A DNA stretch of 64,000 nt from Merluccius polli (taxonomy: Eukaryota > Chordata > Actinopteri > Gadiformes > Merlucciidae). The stretch's first letter is position 1; each line of letters begins with the position of its first letter. This document shows, piece by piece, positions 23,732 through 36,582 of this stretch. A program made the position numbers and the translations under genes. Under the pieces are notes generated by a model. That model worked only from the letters and a program-made list of their open reading frames with translations. It ran no database searches and was not told the origin of the DNA. The stretch is from positions 607,501 to 671,500 of the forward strand of contig JAOPHQ010001133.1 of the NCBI GenBank assembly GCA_030340625.1, in the 5' to 3' direction.

Positions 23732-24036
23732 GGCCCAGTTTCCCGAAAGCATCGTTAGCCTAAGTGGTTCGTTAAGTTCGTCGTACGGCCGTCAGACAGT
23801 TTTCACACCGTTTCCCGAAAGCATTGTTGCGTAACGACCGTCGTTAAGATGCTCGTAGCTAACGAGAGCTCCAGGGGTACTCGTAGAGCGCTACGATCGA
23901 TCATTAGATCTGTGCACGCGTATTCATGTTAAGAGGAGTTTCGGGAAACGCACAGAAAAAAATATCGATCGTTCGAAAGATGATTCGTAAGAAGGATCGT
24001 ACGAGCGTGGATCCATCGTTATCGGGAACCTGGGCC
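23732..24036. mobile_element. MITE with GGCCCAGTTTCCCGAAA ends
   Basis: The left end GGCCCAGTTTCCCGAAAGC and the right end, inverse of GGCCCAGGTTCCCGA, are inverted. Inside are many CGTTA/TAACG and GATCGT motifs. The flanking triplets are CAG on the left and CTG on the right, so the duplication is not exact. The end is close to GGCCCAGTATTTCAAAA of the cluster at 36.6-47 kb, which suggests a related CWG-duplicating family. Confidence 0.65.
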
Positions 24037-24039
24037 CTG

Positions 24040-27000
24040 GTCGATTGCTTGGCCTCCAGTATAATCCGGTATAATCTGAGCCATCTAACCATTCAACAAT
24101 AACAGTAACATTACTTGTAAATATTGAACTCCGGACGCTGCGATCTTCTAACTCTTCTTAAACAAACTTCCTTAATTGAGTGCCCGCCCCTTTTCCACCT
24201 GTACCTCGGGTCTCCCCCAATCAGTGTCAGTGCTTTCCCTAGTTGATTGACTGTGACGTCTACCTACTACCTATCCTAACAGTCACAAGACACAAGAACA
24301 TACACAATTAGGCCTAGTTAGTTTTAAAGGCTATAGCTTAATGTAAAAATTGAGAGACATATTTCGTTTGACGGACAAGTCAACACTGGTATTATAATTA
24401 TATGAACAAAACGAATAATAGCTAATGCAGTTGATAACTCTACTTGTGTATGGCGATGTGTGATGCATACACACTTTGTAACTGTATTTAGTTAAATTAT
24501 ATAAAATTTATATAAAAAATATATATATAGCAATATATATATAATATATTTATAATATATAAATATATTATATATAAATTGTTTGGTTTGTTTGTTTTTG
24601 TGACAGACGGAACACACAATTTTATCCACGATGATGAATTCAGTTTGACATTCAACATTCCCCCTTTTTTTGCTTCCTAATCTCAATATCTCATTGAGGG
24701 CTGATTTATTTCATATTAGTCTTGTTTTAATGAGTACACATTGGACAATGTTTCACGCATATTTCCTGTCACACAATGTCCTTGATATTAGGGAATAAAA
24801 CGCGTTGAATATCAATATCAGCGATCTTATCAACAAAATATGTTGAATATCAAGGCTTTGGTTGGCATTGGTTGTTCAACATACAAAACTTCCTCCAAAT
24901 ATACATTTGCAGTTTCACATTCCCATGACGTCATCCATCCATGTATCCCTTTGTTTGAAGTTTGAGAACTTTAGAATTGAAATGATCTTAACTGAACTTA
25001 TTAACTTAATATTGCATTAAGTTAATTATGTTTTTTATTTTTGTCTTTTTTTTTTATTCATTGAGGGCTGGCCTGATAACACCAGCAGAAAAAAAACAAA
25101 CACACATCTAATGGAACAGTTTTTGACCAGAGGCCAAGGCAGAATGGGGACAGCTACATTTTCACAGAAGAATGCATGAAGCAGTGGTGCAATCATGTCA
25201 TGTACTGAAAAGTAAAAAAAAAAAAAAAAAAAAACTATTAAACTGCTGAACTGCAAAGATGCAGGAATACATTAGATGTGTCAGAATTGCGGAACCGTGT
25301 TCTTTCTGTCCTTGGGTAGGTGTGCAAAAACATTGTAGACATGGTGTTTGGTGACATCTAAACCTAGCTCATTCATCATCCATCTGTCTACGCGGCTCTA
25401 TGAAGCATAGAAAAGCACCAAAGGCCACAAACACCAAACACCTCAAGTCTGTTTAAGTGTTTCAGGAGTGAATGGTAATAAGGCAGAAGTTTTCTAACCC
25501 ATAAAAAAGTATTTTAGTGCGTACTTACTCTTTGGGTACAGTAAATATTATCAAGTAGTCAAGTTCTTTGGTTGAATTACTAAGTAACCCAAACCATGGC
25601 TCTATAATGCACATGCAAGTCCTTGAATGTATTTGCCAGTGTGTCTACTCTGTGCATGTTTGGTTGTCTGTAGATCTGTATATGTGTTATGTGTGTGAGA
25701 GTGTGTGCGTGTTATGCACCTTTCTGGGCCTTGCTTGATTCCAGGGAAGCCACCCTTAAACATTCCCAGCGCTACACTTACTGTAACTGCTAGATTACTG
25801 ACTGTAACTGCTGATTTTAATCCATTGTGTTATTCTTACATCGTCTTATATATTGTCCAGCCAACGATGTACAAACGAAAGGAGCTGTGATGTGTGGAGG
25901 GGTGTCAGGTGGTATGCTCCCTGATGCTAAATGCAGACGTATTCTCATCAACATCCAAATACAGAAAGCTCAGCAGCTCAGCACACTGAAGACCCTATGG
26001 AATAAAGTCTCTCAATGCAGGTTAAAGCTGCTGTAGGTAAGATTTGAGAGTTGTAAAGAGAGAGAGCAGAAGATTTAGAAACTAAACAACCAAAAAAACA
26101 TCCCCTCCCTCTCTGCTCCCTCCCTATGTTTCTCCGCCATTACCAGCAGACCGTTCATACTGAAGTATACAGTCAAGTATACCAGAATGCATTTCGCATT
26201 ATAGCATAGTCATAGCAGAGAATTGAAAGCAGGCTAAAAGCTGTTCTTATAATTTGACTGTTTATATGTCACTTTATGGAGTGTTTTTCAGTCGATAAAG
26301 TCACCCTGTAGATTTCCAATGTGTGGTCAGTTTAAACTTTGGCCCTCTGACCCCCCTTTCCCCATCGGGAAAAAGGCAAAACACTAGCTTAGCGTGTCCT
26401 CTCTTAGTGTCCTCTCTATAGTCTTACTGCAAAAGTTACACATGACAATTCCAGCTCTGACAGGCTAGTCCAGCCTTAGCAATGCAACGAGCAAACAGCA
26501 CGGAGAGAGTGAGAGTTATCACCAAAATAAAAAACAGCTAATCTCTTAAGCAAAATTAAAATCCTCCTGACAAATAATCGCATCACACAAGCTGTGTGTT
26601 CACTTCAGCAGAATATGACGAGCCAGGGTGCAAAACACATGACAGCAGACAGCCACCCCCTCCTACCACACAGAACCAACAAAAGTTCATGTTACACCTT
26701 GCCCTAAATGAATGCACGTGCCGTTTTGAGCTGTACTTTTTTACTTTCTGTCGCTCACGTTGAAAGCGCTGTAGGATACAGTGTCATAGACGAGGAACAA
26801 ATTCATTTAGTTGAAATTAGGAGTTATCTCGTGGTTTGTTTACATGACGTAACAGAAGTGAGTATTTAACGGATTGTGCTACTTTACAGATAATACATTA
26901 CCATAATAATCAGCCTTTAAAATATCATTTTTACAAGCACACGCACAAAGCGGGCCGCCTGTTAACGGCGTGGACCAAGCAGTTCTGAAGGTTATCGGAA

Positions 27001-27380
27001 CAACCAGGAAGGAGACATTGAACACTTTTAATAATCGTATTTAACCGTATAACTGCACACAACTTTATTTAAAAGCAAGCAAATGGAAACAATGTTTGTT
27101 TGTTTGTGTGGATTTGTGGCGCTCCTTCGGGGAGCGGTTAATGTTAATAGCGGTGTCCCGGGAGGGTTCACCTTCACGGGCGTAGTTACGAGGGATGTGC
27201 GACTATCGTCTTGTCTTAAAAAATACAAAAGTGTTTTTTAAAGTTAATATATTATTAGATATTCAACAGATATTCACGCTCCGAATTACAGCGATCAGAC
27301 ACGGGGAACTAAAGCCGCGATCACCGGGCACTGCTAGACATGCGGGACTAATGTCTAGCGGTGTCTACCTACCTAGGTGT
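24040..27380. other. Intergenic DNA, no supported gene
   Basis: The stretch is AT-rich with a TATATA-rich block at about 24490-24580 and an A22 run near 25213-25234. Frames at 25705 and 25827 have no recognisable domain. A segment beginning AAAGCTGCTGTAGGTAAG near 26027 resembles ends of short fish repeats, but I could not find a partner end. Confidence 0.5.
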
Positions 27381-29163
27381 AAAGGGCGTAGGTTTGGTCT
27401 CAGCTTTAGGGGGGACACTTTTACTGAGAACACTGTAATTCGTTCTTGTTTTCGTTTAGTTTAAACAATAGCCTCTTGCGTTTATATTACTCTACCCGCG
27501 TGGAGAGAAATGTGTGCAGACGACAATAATTGATAGCATGCATTCAACACATCATGTTTATATTACATGATGCATTGAATGCATATTCCATGATGTGTTG
27601 AATGCATACCCCCCTCCCATTAATGACCAAATAAGTTAACGTAGGGTCATCATTTTCTAAACGTCCTAAAACTTCCTTGCTGCTTTGATAATTCAGTTCA
27701 TTAAGACCTCACCTGAAGCCCTGAAGGTCCAGGTGTGTCTCCCTCAACATGCCCTAAAGCATCTGTACTGTGTCTCTGAGTTTCCTATACATAAAATAAC
27801 CCATGCTGGAATAAATATGATGATTGGTTGAGCATCCTAAAACAAAACAGCAATGCTGATGACTCCAAATGAATTGAGAATGTGACATAGACTAATTATA
27901 ACCTCACCTGGAGCCCTGATGGTGTTTCCTCAGCCTGCTCTACATTGGTAGTGGTTTGATGCTGTGTTTCCTGCATACAAAATGGTTCATTCATTTTGTA
28001 ACCTATCCTATGGCTAGCAAGTTTAACCCTCCTACCATATTGTACACGATAGTTGTTTGGATTTTATTAATACATTTTTTTTTTTTTAACATTATATTTG
28101 AATGACCAACAGTGTTAACTTATTTACATATTTACACGTTTTTCATGTCTAACAATGCAATGATGCGATTGTCGACGGGGGGCTGCCGTCGGGGACTGCA
28201 GTCGACTCAACCTCTCTACGGACGGAGTATGGACAGTTTTTAATGTTTATCAGAAAATAACTACTCAGTATTCTGCTTGAGTATCATTTTCGGGACAATT
28301 AGGGCTGGATTCGGGATTCGGGACAAACGCTTAGATTTCGGGACTGTCCCGAATTTCTCAGGACGTCTCCCTTTTATTTATCTGCATTGTATAGGCTACT
28401 ACACTCACCAATACATTACAGAATATAGAAACGAAATTGCTCAGATCCACTTTATTGTGACTGTAAGATTCTAGCTTAACATTCAGTGATTTGGTAAGGA
28501 AACGTTAGCATTCTATCATGATAGAGCAACTTATGCCACCCGTGCTGCACACCCCTAATCAATGCTTCTAACCTTGGTTGAAAGATTACAAAAGCTAGGT
28601 TTAGCTGTAACAATATCCTGGGTGGTAACATATACTATCACTATACTATTTTCCACGGTACAATCTAAATTTGAAGGTCTGATCACTAACGTTACCACTG
28701 CTAGTTTGTGTGGCTAGTTATTTTTGTCTAGCACTACTTACACTCTGCTTTGTGAAAAAGCGTCTAATGTCCTGTTTCTTCTTCTTGGGTGGCATATCTG
28801 ATCTATAAAGTACAAAAAGGGGCAAACATGTACATGTTGAAGAGCAAAGGGAATATTAAAATGTTTTACTCTGGCCTTTTGTGGGGTATGTATTGGCAGA
28901 CAGCCCCGGTAACTTACTGTTATCGTCGACACCCGCGCGTTTGTCTGCCAGCCTCTGCTTATCTGCTTCGAGACTCTCGCGTCCCGTACGTGTAGCGTGC
29001 AGCGTGTTGGGTTTTCAGCCAATCAAATCACGGTGTGCCTTGTACTGCCGTGCTGGCCGTCGGAACGCAAAAATGAGTTCGCGGAAATATTGGGGGGGAC
29101 AATTTTGTCATCTTAAAATATTGAATGGGACTAGTCCCGTACGTCCCCCCCTAAACCTACGCC
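27381..29163 (-). mobile_element. Internally deleted hAT, relative of 18954-23595
   Basis: The left end (AAGGGCGTAGGTTTGGTCTCAG, then CTTTAGGGGGGACAC) matches the right terminal repeat of the autonomous hAT with few differences, and the right end (CCCCTAAACCTACGCC) is its inverse. On the minus strand it keeps the first transposase exon (28742-28795), but no long catalytic frame remains in under 1.8 kb. An imperfect palindrome around GATGTGTTGAATGCAT lies at 27530-27605. No target duplication is visible, so the outer bases may be damaged. Confidence 0.7.
28742..28795 (-). pseudogene. hAT transposase first exon remnant
   Basis: On the minus strand ATG opens MPPKKKKQDIRRFFTKQS, directly followed by a GTAAGT donor. 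Length (18 codons), phase and residue pattern match exon 1 of the hAT at 19285-19338. That links the two elements by coding sequence as well as by their ends. Confidence 0.75.
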
Positions 29164-29809
29164 ACCTGCCCAGTATTTCTGCAGCGATGAGTTAAATCAG
29201 GGCTTGTTGCGACCACGGATGTATTCGGTTGCGATGCTTGTGTTATTTTTATGTTTTACTTTTTGCGCGACTAATGAAAACGTATTCGACTAAGTCTCTG
29301 TCGATCGACTAAGGGTTGGGCGACTATTAGGGGGCAGCCCTACATTATTTACCTGTTCACTTGCATGCGCGGGACTGGAACAAAGAGGGTGAGTTTTTTG
29401 GCTCCGATATTTTCTGTTGACCGTCAGGTCTTGCTTTGATTATTATTGCTCGTCAGTCTTTTCGTTAAATAAAGATAACAGCATCTAGACTTCATGGATT
29501 TTTTGGAACGAGTCACAGTCAAGAGCCTACTTAGCCTCTTAGCAGCTTTTGAATGGATATTATTCACTACAATTTAGTCAAGAGAAAATAGCCACATCTA
29601 CGTCACAACGGCATGGATGGGATTCTGCGTTGCATTGGACACATGGACGTATTGGATCTCAGAGTTTTGGATTGAATGGACATTGTTGGAACATTTGGAC
29701 CGTTTTCCCCTCACCGCCTGGATTGGTGAAGCCACAATTGACCGCAGCAGCAGAGGAAACTCTTGACAGCAGCGTTGTCTGTGTATTTGTTTAGAGTTTT
29801 GGACACAGT

Positions 29810-31800
29810 TTGGAAGTGTTGCCGCTTGTCCATTGGGGACTGATGGTTTTGGCTTGTGATGTGATGTTGTGCATGCTGGAAAATGGCAAAATGAGTGACA
29901 CAAATGAAGTGAATGATGAAATGGAGGAGAGGAGGACGGTTAAGATTACAAACAAGGCGTTGGCTTGCAAAATTGAAACTCTTAAGAAGGAACGTCAATC
30001 AAATGTGAAAAAAATTAAAGGGCTCACACATGAAATTAAAGAGCTAATGAACATGGATAAAAATGCAAATAATGTGCAATTCAAACTGGAGACATTGATT
30101 CAGCTGTATGAAAATACAAAAGCAGCACGAGTTGGTTATTGCATTGCTTCCCGAAGCAACAGGAACAGGAAACCCAGATAGACTGGTTTAAATGCATAAC
30201 AAAATGCAACACAGATGTTACGGATGTTGATTGTTGATTGTCAAAAACAATGGCTCTTTGAAACTGGAAGACCCTTTCTGCAAACAGGTCATGTGATTTA
30301 CCAACCGCTGCGAATTCAGACATTTTTTTCCATTTCACCAGACGAGGCATCTATCGAATTCCCTCCTCCCAGTCAAACATTAAGGCAACATCTATGATAC
30401 AGGAAGAAATACAACCAAGTGACAGTGTGTCAAATGTTGGACCCCGAAGAGACAAACAAAAGTACTACATTTGCACGTATAATGGCTGAGGCTGAAGTGG
30501 CTGCTCTTATTGTACGACAAAAACTACTTAAGGAAAATGTGGAAGAACAGGAGGAGCTGCTGAGGAGGAAAAAAGAGCAACTGGAGCTGGAAGCAAACAT
30601 TGCTGCTACTATGGCCAAAATGAAGGTACTCATCGAAAGTGTCTGAAGGTATGGAGTCATCATTTTGGAAAGGACAACAGGAAGGAAAACACCAATAATG
30701 ACAACCACAGACAGAGCTGTAACTCAAATCCAACCTCCACCACAGCTCCGTTGACACTCCAGTCAAGCATCAGAGATCCGGGTGAACATGAACATGTGAC
30801 ATCCTGCTACATTACCTGCTTAAAGCAACGGTGAACAGAGCAATATATTCTCAGTCATGGAAAATCAAAATGAAATAACTGCATTATTAATCCAGCAACA
30901 GTGTCTCTCTTCCATGCCCAAGAAGGAGATTCAGGTTTTTGATGGTGACCCACTTCAGTACCAAACGTTCATTAAATCATTTGAACACAGTATTGAAAGC
31001 AAGAACACAAACCCCAGAGATGGTCTCTATTATCTGGAGCATTACACAAGAGGACAACCAAGTGAACTTTGAAGAAGTTGCGTACACATGGCCTCGGACC
31101 GAGGATACAGGAAGGCTAAGTCTTTACTACAGGAGCATTTTGGCAACGAGCATCAAATTGCTACAGCTTATATGGAGAAGGCTCTTTCATGGTCATCAAT
31201 AAAACCAGATGACACAAAAGCTCTACAAGTATACACCCTCTTTCTAAGAGGATGTAGTACTGCCATGAAAGATGTTCACTACATGCATGAGCTTGACATG
31301 CCTGCTAATATGCTAGTCATCATAAAGAAGTTACCCTACCAGCTGAGGGATAAATGGAGAACTGTGGCCTGTGATTTCCAGGAAAAACACAACCAAAGAG
31401 CTACCTTAGGGATATGGTGAATTTCCTTGAAAGACATGTGAGGATTGCAAACGATCCAGTATTTGGAGATATCAAAGACAATCCAACAGTGAGCAAAGAT
31501 GTAAGGAGGTTCAAGTCACACCCTCTTTCAAGAGTAAAAGAGAGCTGTTTGGTCTGTGTAAGTGGACATGCTTTAGAGATGTGTCCACAGTTGGAAAAGA
31601 GGACACAAAGTGATAAAGTCGCTTTCCTAAATAAAAAGAATGTAGTATGTTTTGGCTGTCTGTATAAAGAACATATCAGCAGAGACAGCAGGAAGCGACT
31701 CAGCTGCAACATATGCGATTTAAAGCATCCCAGAATGCTGCATATCCACCAAAGAAAGAAGGAACTGGACAAAGAGCAAGCAGAAATAAATAAAGCGGCT
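29810..31800 (+). pseudogene. BEL/Pao gag region
   Basis: Broken frames in order: a basic coiled-coil N-terminus (TNKALACKIETLKKERQSNV, 29810-30181); a second charged helix near 30480-30640 (AALIVRQKLLKENVEEQEEL); the DUF1759-like capsid segment from about 30857 (IQVFDGDPLQYQTFIKSFEH) continuing from 31088; and cysteine/histidine knuckles at about 31540-31740 (CLVCVSGHALEMC, CFGCLYKEHIS). At least four frame changes separate these pieces. The protein would form the particle of a BEL element. Confidence 0.8.
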
Positions 31801-33232
31801 AAAGACAGTGCTGTTGCCTCTGTTCAGACTAGTGGTCTTACTGTGGCCAGTGAATATAACTGCAAACTCTTGATAGTGCCTGTACAAGTTAAGGCCAAGA
31901 ATGGGAATGTGACAGTGCATACTTATGCATTTCTGGACCCAGGTAGTACTGTATCATTTTGTACAGTGGGGCTAATGAACAAAATAATATTCATGGAAGA
32001 AGATCAAATATTCTATTAAGAACTACTGGTCAAAGGAAGGTAATTGAAACCAGCATTGTTTCAGGCCTAGAGGTCACTGGACTGGACAGCAGCGATTTTT
32101 ATGATCTCCCAGGAATGTATACTCAGAGAACTATGCCTGTATAGAAAGGAAATATCCCACATTAAAACAACATTGATCAATGGCCTCATTTGAAAAATGT
32201 CCATCTGCCTGAAATTGACTGAGATAGAGTTGCTGATTGGCTCAGGTGTACCTGGAACCACTTGATGTAATCCGGAGTGTGGGAGACAGGACCTTACGCT
32301 GTCAAAACCATGCTTGGCTGGACGGTTAATGGACCATTAGGAGGAAAAATCGACGATGCTCAGGAGCAGTACACAATAAGTGTCAACAGGATATCAGTTG
32401 TGAAACTTGATGAGCTGTGGGAACTGCAGTTCAAGACTGACTTTCCCGAGTGCGTCAGGGATGACCAAGAACCTTCAAGAGATAACCAGCAGTTATTGGA
32501 TTTAATCTCAAAATCTGCCAAGCTAATCGATGGCAATTGTTGCATTGGATTACCCTTAAAAGAAAGGGAAATATGCATGCCTGACAATAGAAGTGTTGCT
32601 GAACAACGTACACTGAACCTAAAGAGAAGATTAAAGAGAGATTCTTCCTTTTATTCGGACTACACCAACTTCATGTCTGACATGATATCTAAAGGTTATG
32701 CAGAGAAAGTACCAGATTATGTCTTGGAACGTAATGATGGCAGAAAATAGTATCTACCACACCATGGGGTTTTGCATCCACAAAATAAATAACTGAGTGG
32801 TGTTTGACTGCGGAGCAACATTTCAGGGAGTTTCACTAAATTCCCAGCTCTTGCAGGGGCCAGAGCCGACTAGTACATTGATAGGAGTCTTGGCTAGATT
32901 TTGTAAAGAACCTGTTGTCATCACTGCAGACATAGAAGCATTGTAACACCAGGCAAAAGTACCAAATGAAGACTGTGACTTCTTACAGTTCCTCTGGTGG
33001 CCAGATGGAGACTACAGTCAGAACATGGTGGAATACAGAATGACATCTATTTGGAGCAACTTCATCTCCAAGTTGTGCGACTTTTGCCCTTAGGAAATGT
33101 GCTGAGGACAATATGAAACAATTAAGCCCTCAAGCAGTAAACACCATCATGAACAACTTCTATGTTGATGACTGCCTCACTTTGGTAGCTTCAGATGAAG
33201 ATGCAATAGGTCTTTATAATGAGCTACAAGTG
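31801..33232 (+). pseudogene. BEL/Pao protease and reverse transcriptase
   Basis: The aspartic protease is marked by AFLDPGSTVSFC near 31926-31960, where the usual DTG is DPG, common in this superfamily. Typical BEL linker phrases follow (WPHLKNVHLPEID near 32180; GPYAVKTMLGWTVNGPLG at about 32286-32340). RT motifs include VFDCGATFQGVSLNSQLLQG near 32800, LWWPDGDYSQNMVEYRM near 32995 and the catalytic NNFYVDDCLTLVAS near 33150. Stops and frameshifts occur near 32020, 32750 and 33090. The thumb and the start of RNase H are absent. Confidence 0.82.
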
Positions 33233-33347
33233 ATTTATATTAATTCTTTATTTCAGACCCAGGGGGATCCATATCAACAAACATAAAAACACAGAGTAAA
33301 AAATACACAGCTCTTCACAATATTCAATGTCTAGCATACAGACGTGA

Positions 33348-35500
33348 TCACCAATGGTTCCAAAGTCTGGAGGAGAATCTGACAGAACTGCGTACAGGGT
33401 TAACCAAGACAGCAATTAAGTCATTTTCTGACTCAGATGCCCTACACATAAAAGTATACATCAGGTTACGTAACACAGCAGAGCAGGTAGGTACCCCGAC
33501 ACTGACAAACATGTGACTTGCACTGGAGCTTCTTGGAGCTCTCAGCATTACCCTCATGCTGTCCTTATAAGCCACTGTAAGCTTTCTAATGCTGCCTTGC
33601 TTATAGTGACACCACAGGTGGGCAGTATACAAAGGTGTACAATACGCTCTAAAGAGTGATATCTTCACAGGTACAGAGCGTATACTAAACTTGCGACACA
33701 GCATGTTTGCTTGAGCATATAGCCTCCGACGCTGCCTGTAGATATCCTTGTCATCAGACAGGTCATCTGCAATAATATGGCCCAAGTAAGTAATTTCACT
33801 GCACACACTGAGTGCAGTGCCAGACAGATAGAAGTCAGGGAAGGTTGCCTTTCTGTCTTCTCTGCTTCTGACAATCATGATCTTACTCTTTTTTTAATTG
33901 TATTTTATGTCAAAATCAGCACCATACTGGGTGCATATTCTCAGCAGCTGCTGGAGACCAGCACTATATGGGCTAAAGATGACCAGATCATCTGCATACA
34001 TAAGGTGGTTTATGAGTGAGTCCCCAATCCTACAGCCAGTACCACATGCATTTAAAATAAGAGACAGATCATTCATATAAATATTAAAAAGAAAAGGAGA
34101 CAAAATTCCTCCCTGGCGAACACCATTGGTATCGTGGAAGGGAACAGATATTACATTCCCCCATCTCACTCTCATTGTCTGATGCGAGTACCAGTAGACC
34201 AAGATTCTAATTAAGAAACCAGGGACCCCACTTTTAGACAATTTTAAAAACAATTTCCCATGATTAACATGATCAAATGCTGTAGAAGCATCAATGAAGC
34301 ACAAGAACATTGTGGAGTTTTGCCTGTTATATTTATCTAAAATTTCCTTTAGTGCAAAAATACATAAATCAGTACCATGCTTTCGTTTAAAACCAAATTG
34401 GTGGTCAGTAGACAGGACATACCTCTGAAGTCTACTCAGTAGAACTGTCTCCAGCACTTTGGACATGACACTGGCCAGAGCTATTGGCTTGTAATTATCT
34501 GAGCTGTTCAGCTTCCCCACTTTATCTTTGATCACTGGTACTAGCACAACAGAGAGCATAGAATCAGGTAACACTCCATGAACAAAAAGAAATGTGAAGC
34601 ATAATGCCACCAGAGGGTACAGTTTCTTACTGGCAAGTTTAATATGTTCAGCTGTAATAGCATCCTGACCACAGGCCTTGTTATCTCTCAACTTCAATAT
34701 TGCTTCATGGACTTCAGCAGAAGTGACAATGACATCATCATTACACTCTACATTATCCACTACAAACAGATTACCTTTTACACAGTTTAACAGCTCATAG
34801 TATTGTTTCCGCCATAACTGGGAAATTTCATCAGGACCACTCACACCATATATATTAGATGGAAGAGAGTTTTTGCAATTATTAATAGTTTTTATTTCTT
34901 TCCAAAATTCATTAACATTATTATTTTGCAGCTTCCTTGCCAGTGAGTCTGACCTCATAGTGTTTTCATTTCTCTTGATATAGCGTAGTGTATAGTTAAA
35001 TCTAGCATTAGTGCATTTCTTGTGTTCAAACAAAGGACCTTGTCTGCTTTTGCCGGACGCAGCCCATTCTTTAAAAGCATTTTGGGCCTCTGCATGGAGC
35101 TCTTCTACATGGTCCTTCCAACCTGGCTTAGCATTGCACATTTTTGTCCTATGTTTATATAGAGGCCTGCTTGAGATATCAAGAGACTCTACAATAGCTT
35201 CATACAAAAAACATAATTTACAATGTTGTACATTTTCAAAGTTCATATCCCGACACAATAAGGCATCTTTTGGAACAATAATATTACCCAGCAAAGCATC
35301 AGTATGCTTGTTATATTTATCAAGATCTTTATTTGACAATTTTGACCAATCTATTTTCCTTACATCAATGCCATTGTCCACAGGCAACAACATAGGTAAA
35401 TTGCCTGTGTTCAGGCAATTTACCTGTGAAAGGGTATATGGTCTGTAGTAGCCAGATCATAATCAATGTCCATAATCTCGATGGAGTCACGGGCATCCAC
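33348..35500 (-). pseudogene. LINE reverse transcriptase and C-terminal region
   Basis: A 499-codon minus-strand frame (35393-33894) holds the RT. It shows KACGQDAITAEHIKLASKKL, FKRKHGTDLCIFALKEILDK, FIDASTAFDHVNH, GVRQGGILSPFLFNIYMNDL and the catalytic MYADDLVIFSPY. A stop or frameshift near 33890 separates it from a 176-codon C-terminal frame (ITYLGHIIADDLSDD, CTPLYTAHLWCHYKQ). The frame stays open upstream of the first ATG towards the endonuclease. It would reverse-transcribe the element's RNA at the target. It lies antisense inside the BEL element. Confidence 0.85.
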
Positions 35501-35517
35501 TGTACAAAGGCAGTGAT

Positions 35518-36500
35518 CTAGCCAGGAAGTAGAGTGCCAGGCCTCGCTGATATAAGTATTTCATTTGGCAATAATACCTTACTAGATAAAATCAATCCAC
35601 TGTCTGTACAAAACTGAGCCAAATGTTTACCAAATGAAGAATTGGCATCAGTAACATCAGCATTCATGTCACCAATAACACAGATGCAGGTAGAGGGATT
35701 GTCCTGAATAAAATACATAATAAATGCCAATCTACTTATGGCGCATTTCCACTAGCACGGTATGGCACGGCACAGCACGGCACGGCACGGCATAGTACTT
35801 TTCGGGTCTGTTTCCATTACAACTGAGTACCATATAGTACCTCCTCGACGTGGGCGGGGTCGTCATAACACGGCTGCGCAAAACTGCCGTGACGTCATTT
35901 ACACCGCGCCAAGCCACGCACAAAACCGAGAGAAAACAAAAAAAAGAGAGGAACGTCTGGACCTCGTCGACCGACCATGGCGTGTTTTTTGTGAGGTCAT
36001 TTTCTTGTAGAAGAGCAGCGGGGTTTTAAAAAGTGGTGTGGTCGAGTCTCGTGTTTATTTATGTCTGGTCGGTCGTCGCGCGCTTATGACGCTCCCAGTG
36101 ACGACACTCGTCGGCCAATCAGTGGAAGGCAGTCGGCTGACGTCACGTTATAGTACCGCTTCGGCTGGCTTGGAACCAGCGCCGATGCGGTACCATCGTA
36201 CTACGTGCTAGTGGAAACACGCAAATACCGTGCCGTGCCGTGCCGCGCCGCGCCGTACCGTGCCGGTGGAAACGCGGCATTAGGTACTCATCCTCATTTT
36301 GCATGCACTCATGGCGTATAGACATTCAAGATGATGATCTTCTTATCATAACAACACAGCTCAATCCCAATAGCCCAGTCAACTCCCAGTCTTATAACAT
36401 TAACCAACTGGTCATATTTTTTATTCCACATCGTGGCTACACCCCCTGGGATCCTCCCCCGTACAACTTTAGCACTTAAGTGTTGATTCACCTGCCCCAT
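35518..36500 (-). pseudogene. LINE AP endonuclease domain, split by MITE
   Basis: Before the MITE (36500-36309) the frame reads GRIPGGVATMWNKKYDQLVN ... IGIELCC ... IILNVYTP. After it (35730-35518) it reads STCICVIGDMNADV, the conserved endonuclease core. The N-terminal part of the domain is missing or diverged next to the cluster insertion at 36580. Confidence 0.75.
35739..36279. mobile_element. CpG-rich PIF/Harbinger-like MITE (TTA duplication)
   Basis: TTA flanks both sides (35736-35738 and 36280-36282). The ends are TGGCGCATTTCCAC and the inverse of TGCCGCGTTTCCAC. Inside each end are runs of GGCAC/GTGCC and CGGTA units that pair with each other. No transposase is seen. The TTA duplication is the common PIF/Tourist type, unlike the CWG of the neighbouring elements. 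Confidence 0.8.
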
Positions 36501-36582
36501 GGAAGTCCCTATGTATAGAATTTAGTCCTTCCATGGACTAAATTAAATTTAAAAAATAAAACTAAGCCAGGAATGTCTCCTG

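Larger units (their letters stand above)
29370..33232 (+). mobile_element. BEL/Pao retrotransposon, left part
   Basis: Gag-, protease- and RT-like pieces follow in BEL order. A T-rich stretch with AATAAAG near 29469 may be the end of a 5' LTR, but I cannot define LTR borders or a primer site. Homology stops near 33232, shortly after the RT catalytic box, at the 3' end of a minus-strand LINE. It resumes at about 48.33 kb. Many stops and frameshifts make it a dead copy. Confidence 0.85.
33235..36579 (-). mobile_element. LINE (APE type), 3' part, minus strand
   Basis: On the minus strand an endonuclease and RT frame runs from 36500 to 33348 and is followed by a short 3' tail ending near 33235. 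It is interrupted by a Harbinger-type MITE at 35739-36279. Its upstream side is cut at 36580 by the transposon cluster, and LINE sequence appears to continue at 47066-48183 with ORF1. I did not assign a clade. The endonuclease is the AP type, not the restriction-like type. Confidence 0.8.

Noticed and set aside
26027..26790. Possible MITE starting AAAGCTGCTGTAGGTAAG
   Set aside because: The similar phrase near 26765 (GAAAGCGCTGTAGG) is in the same orientation, not inverted, so no element could be defined.
27195..29345. Possible second hAT outside the deleted one (GATGTGCGACTATCG and inverse of GGGCTGCCCCCTAATAGTCG)
   Set aside because: The two ends resemble each other only weakly and no target duplication was found.
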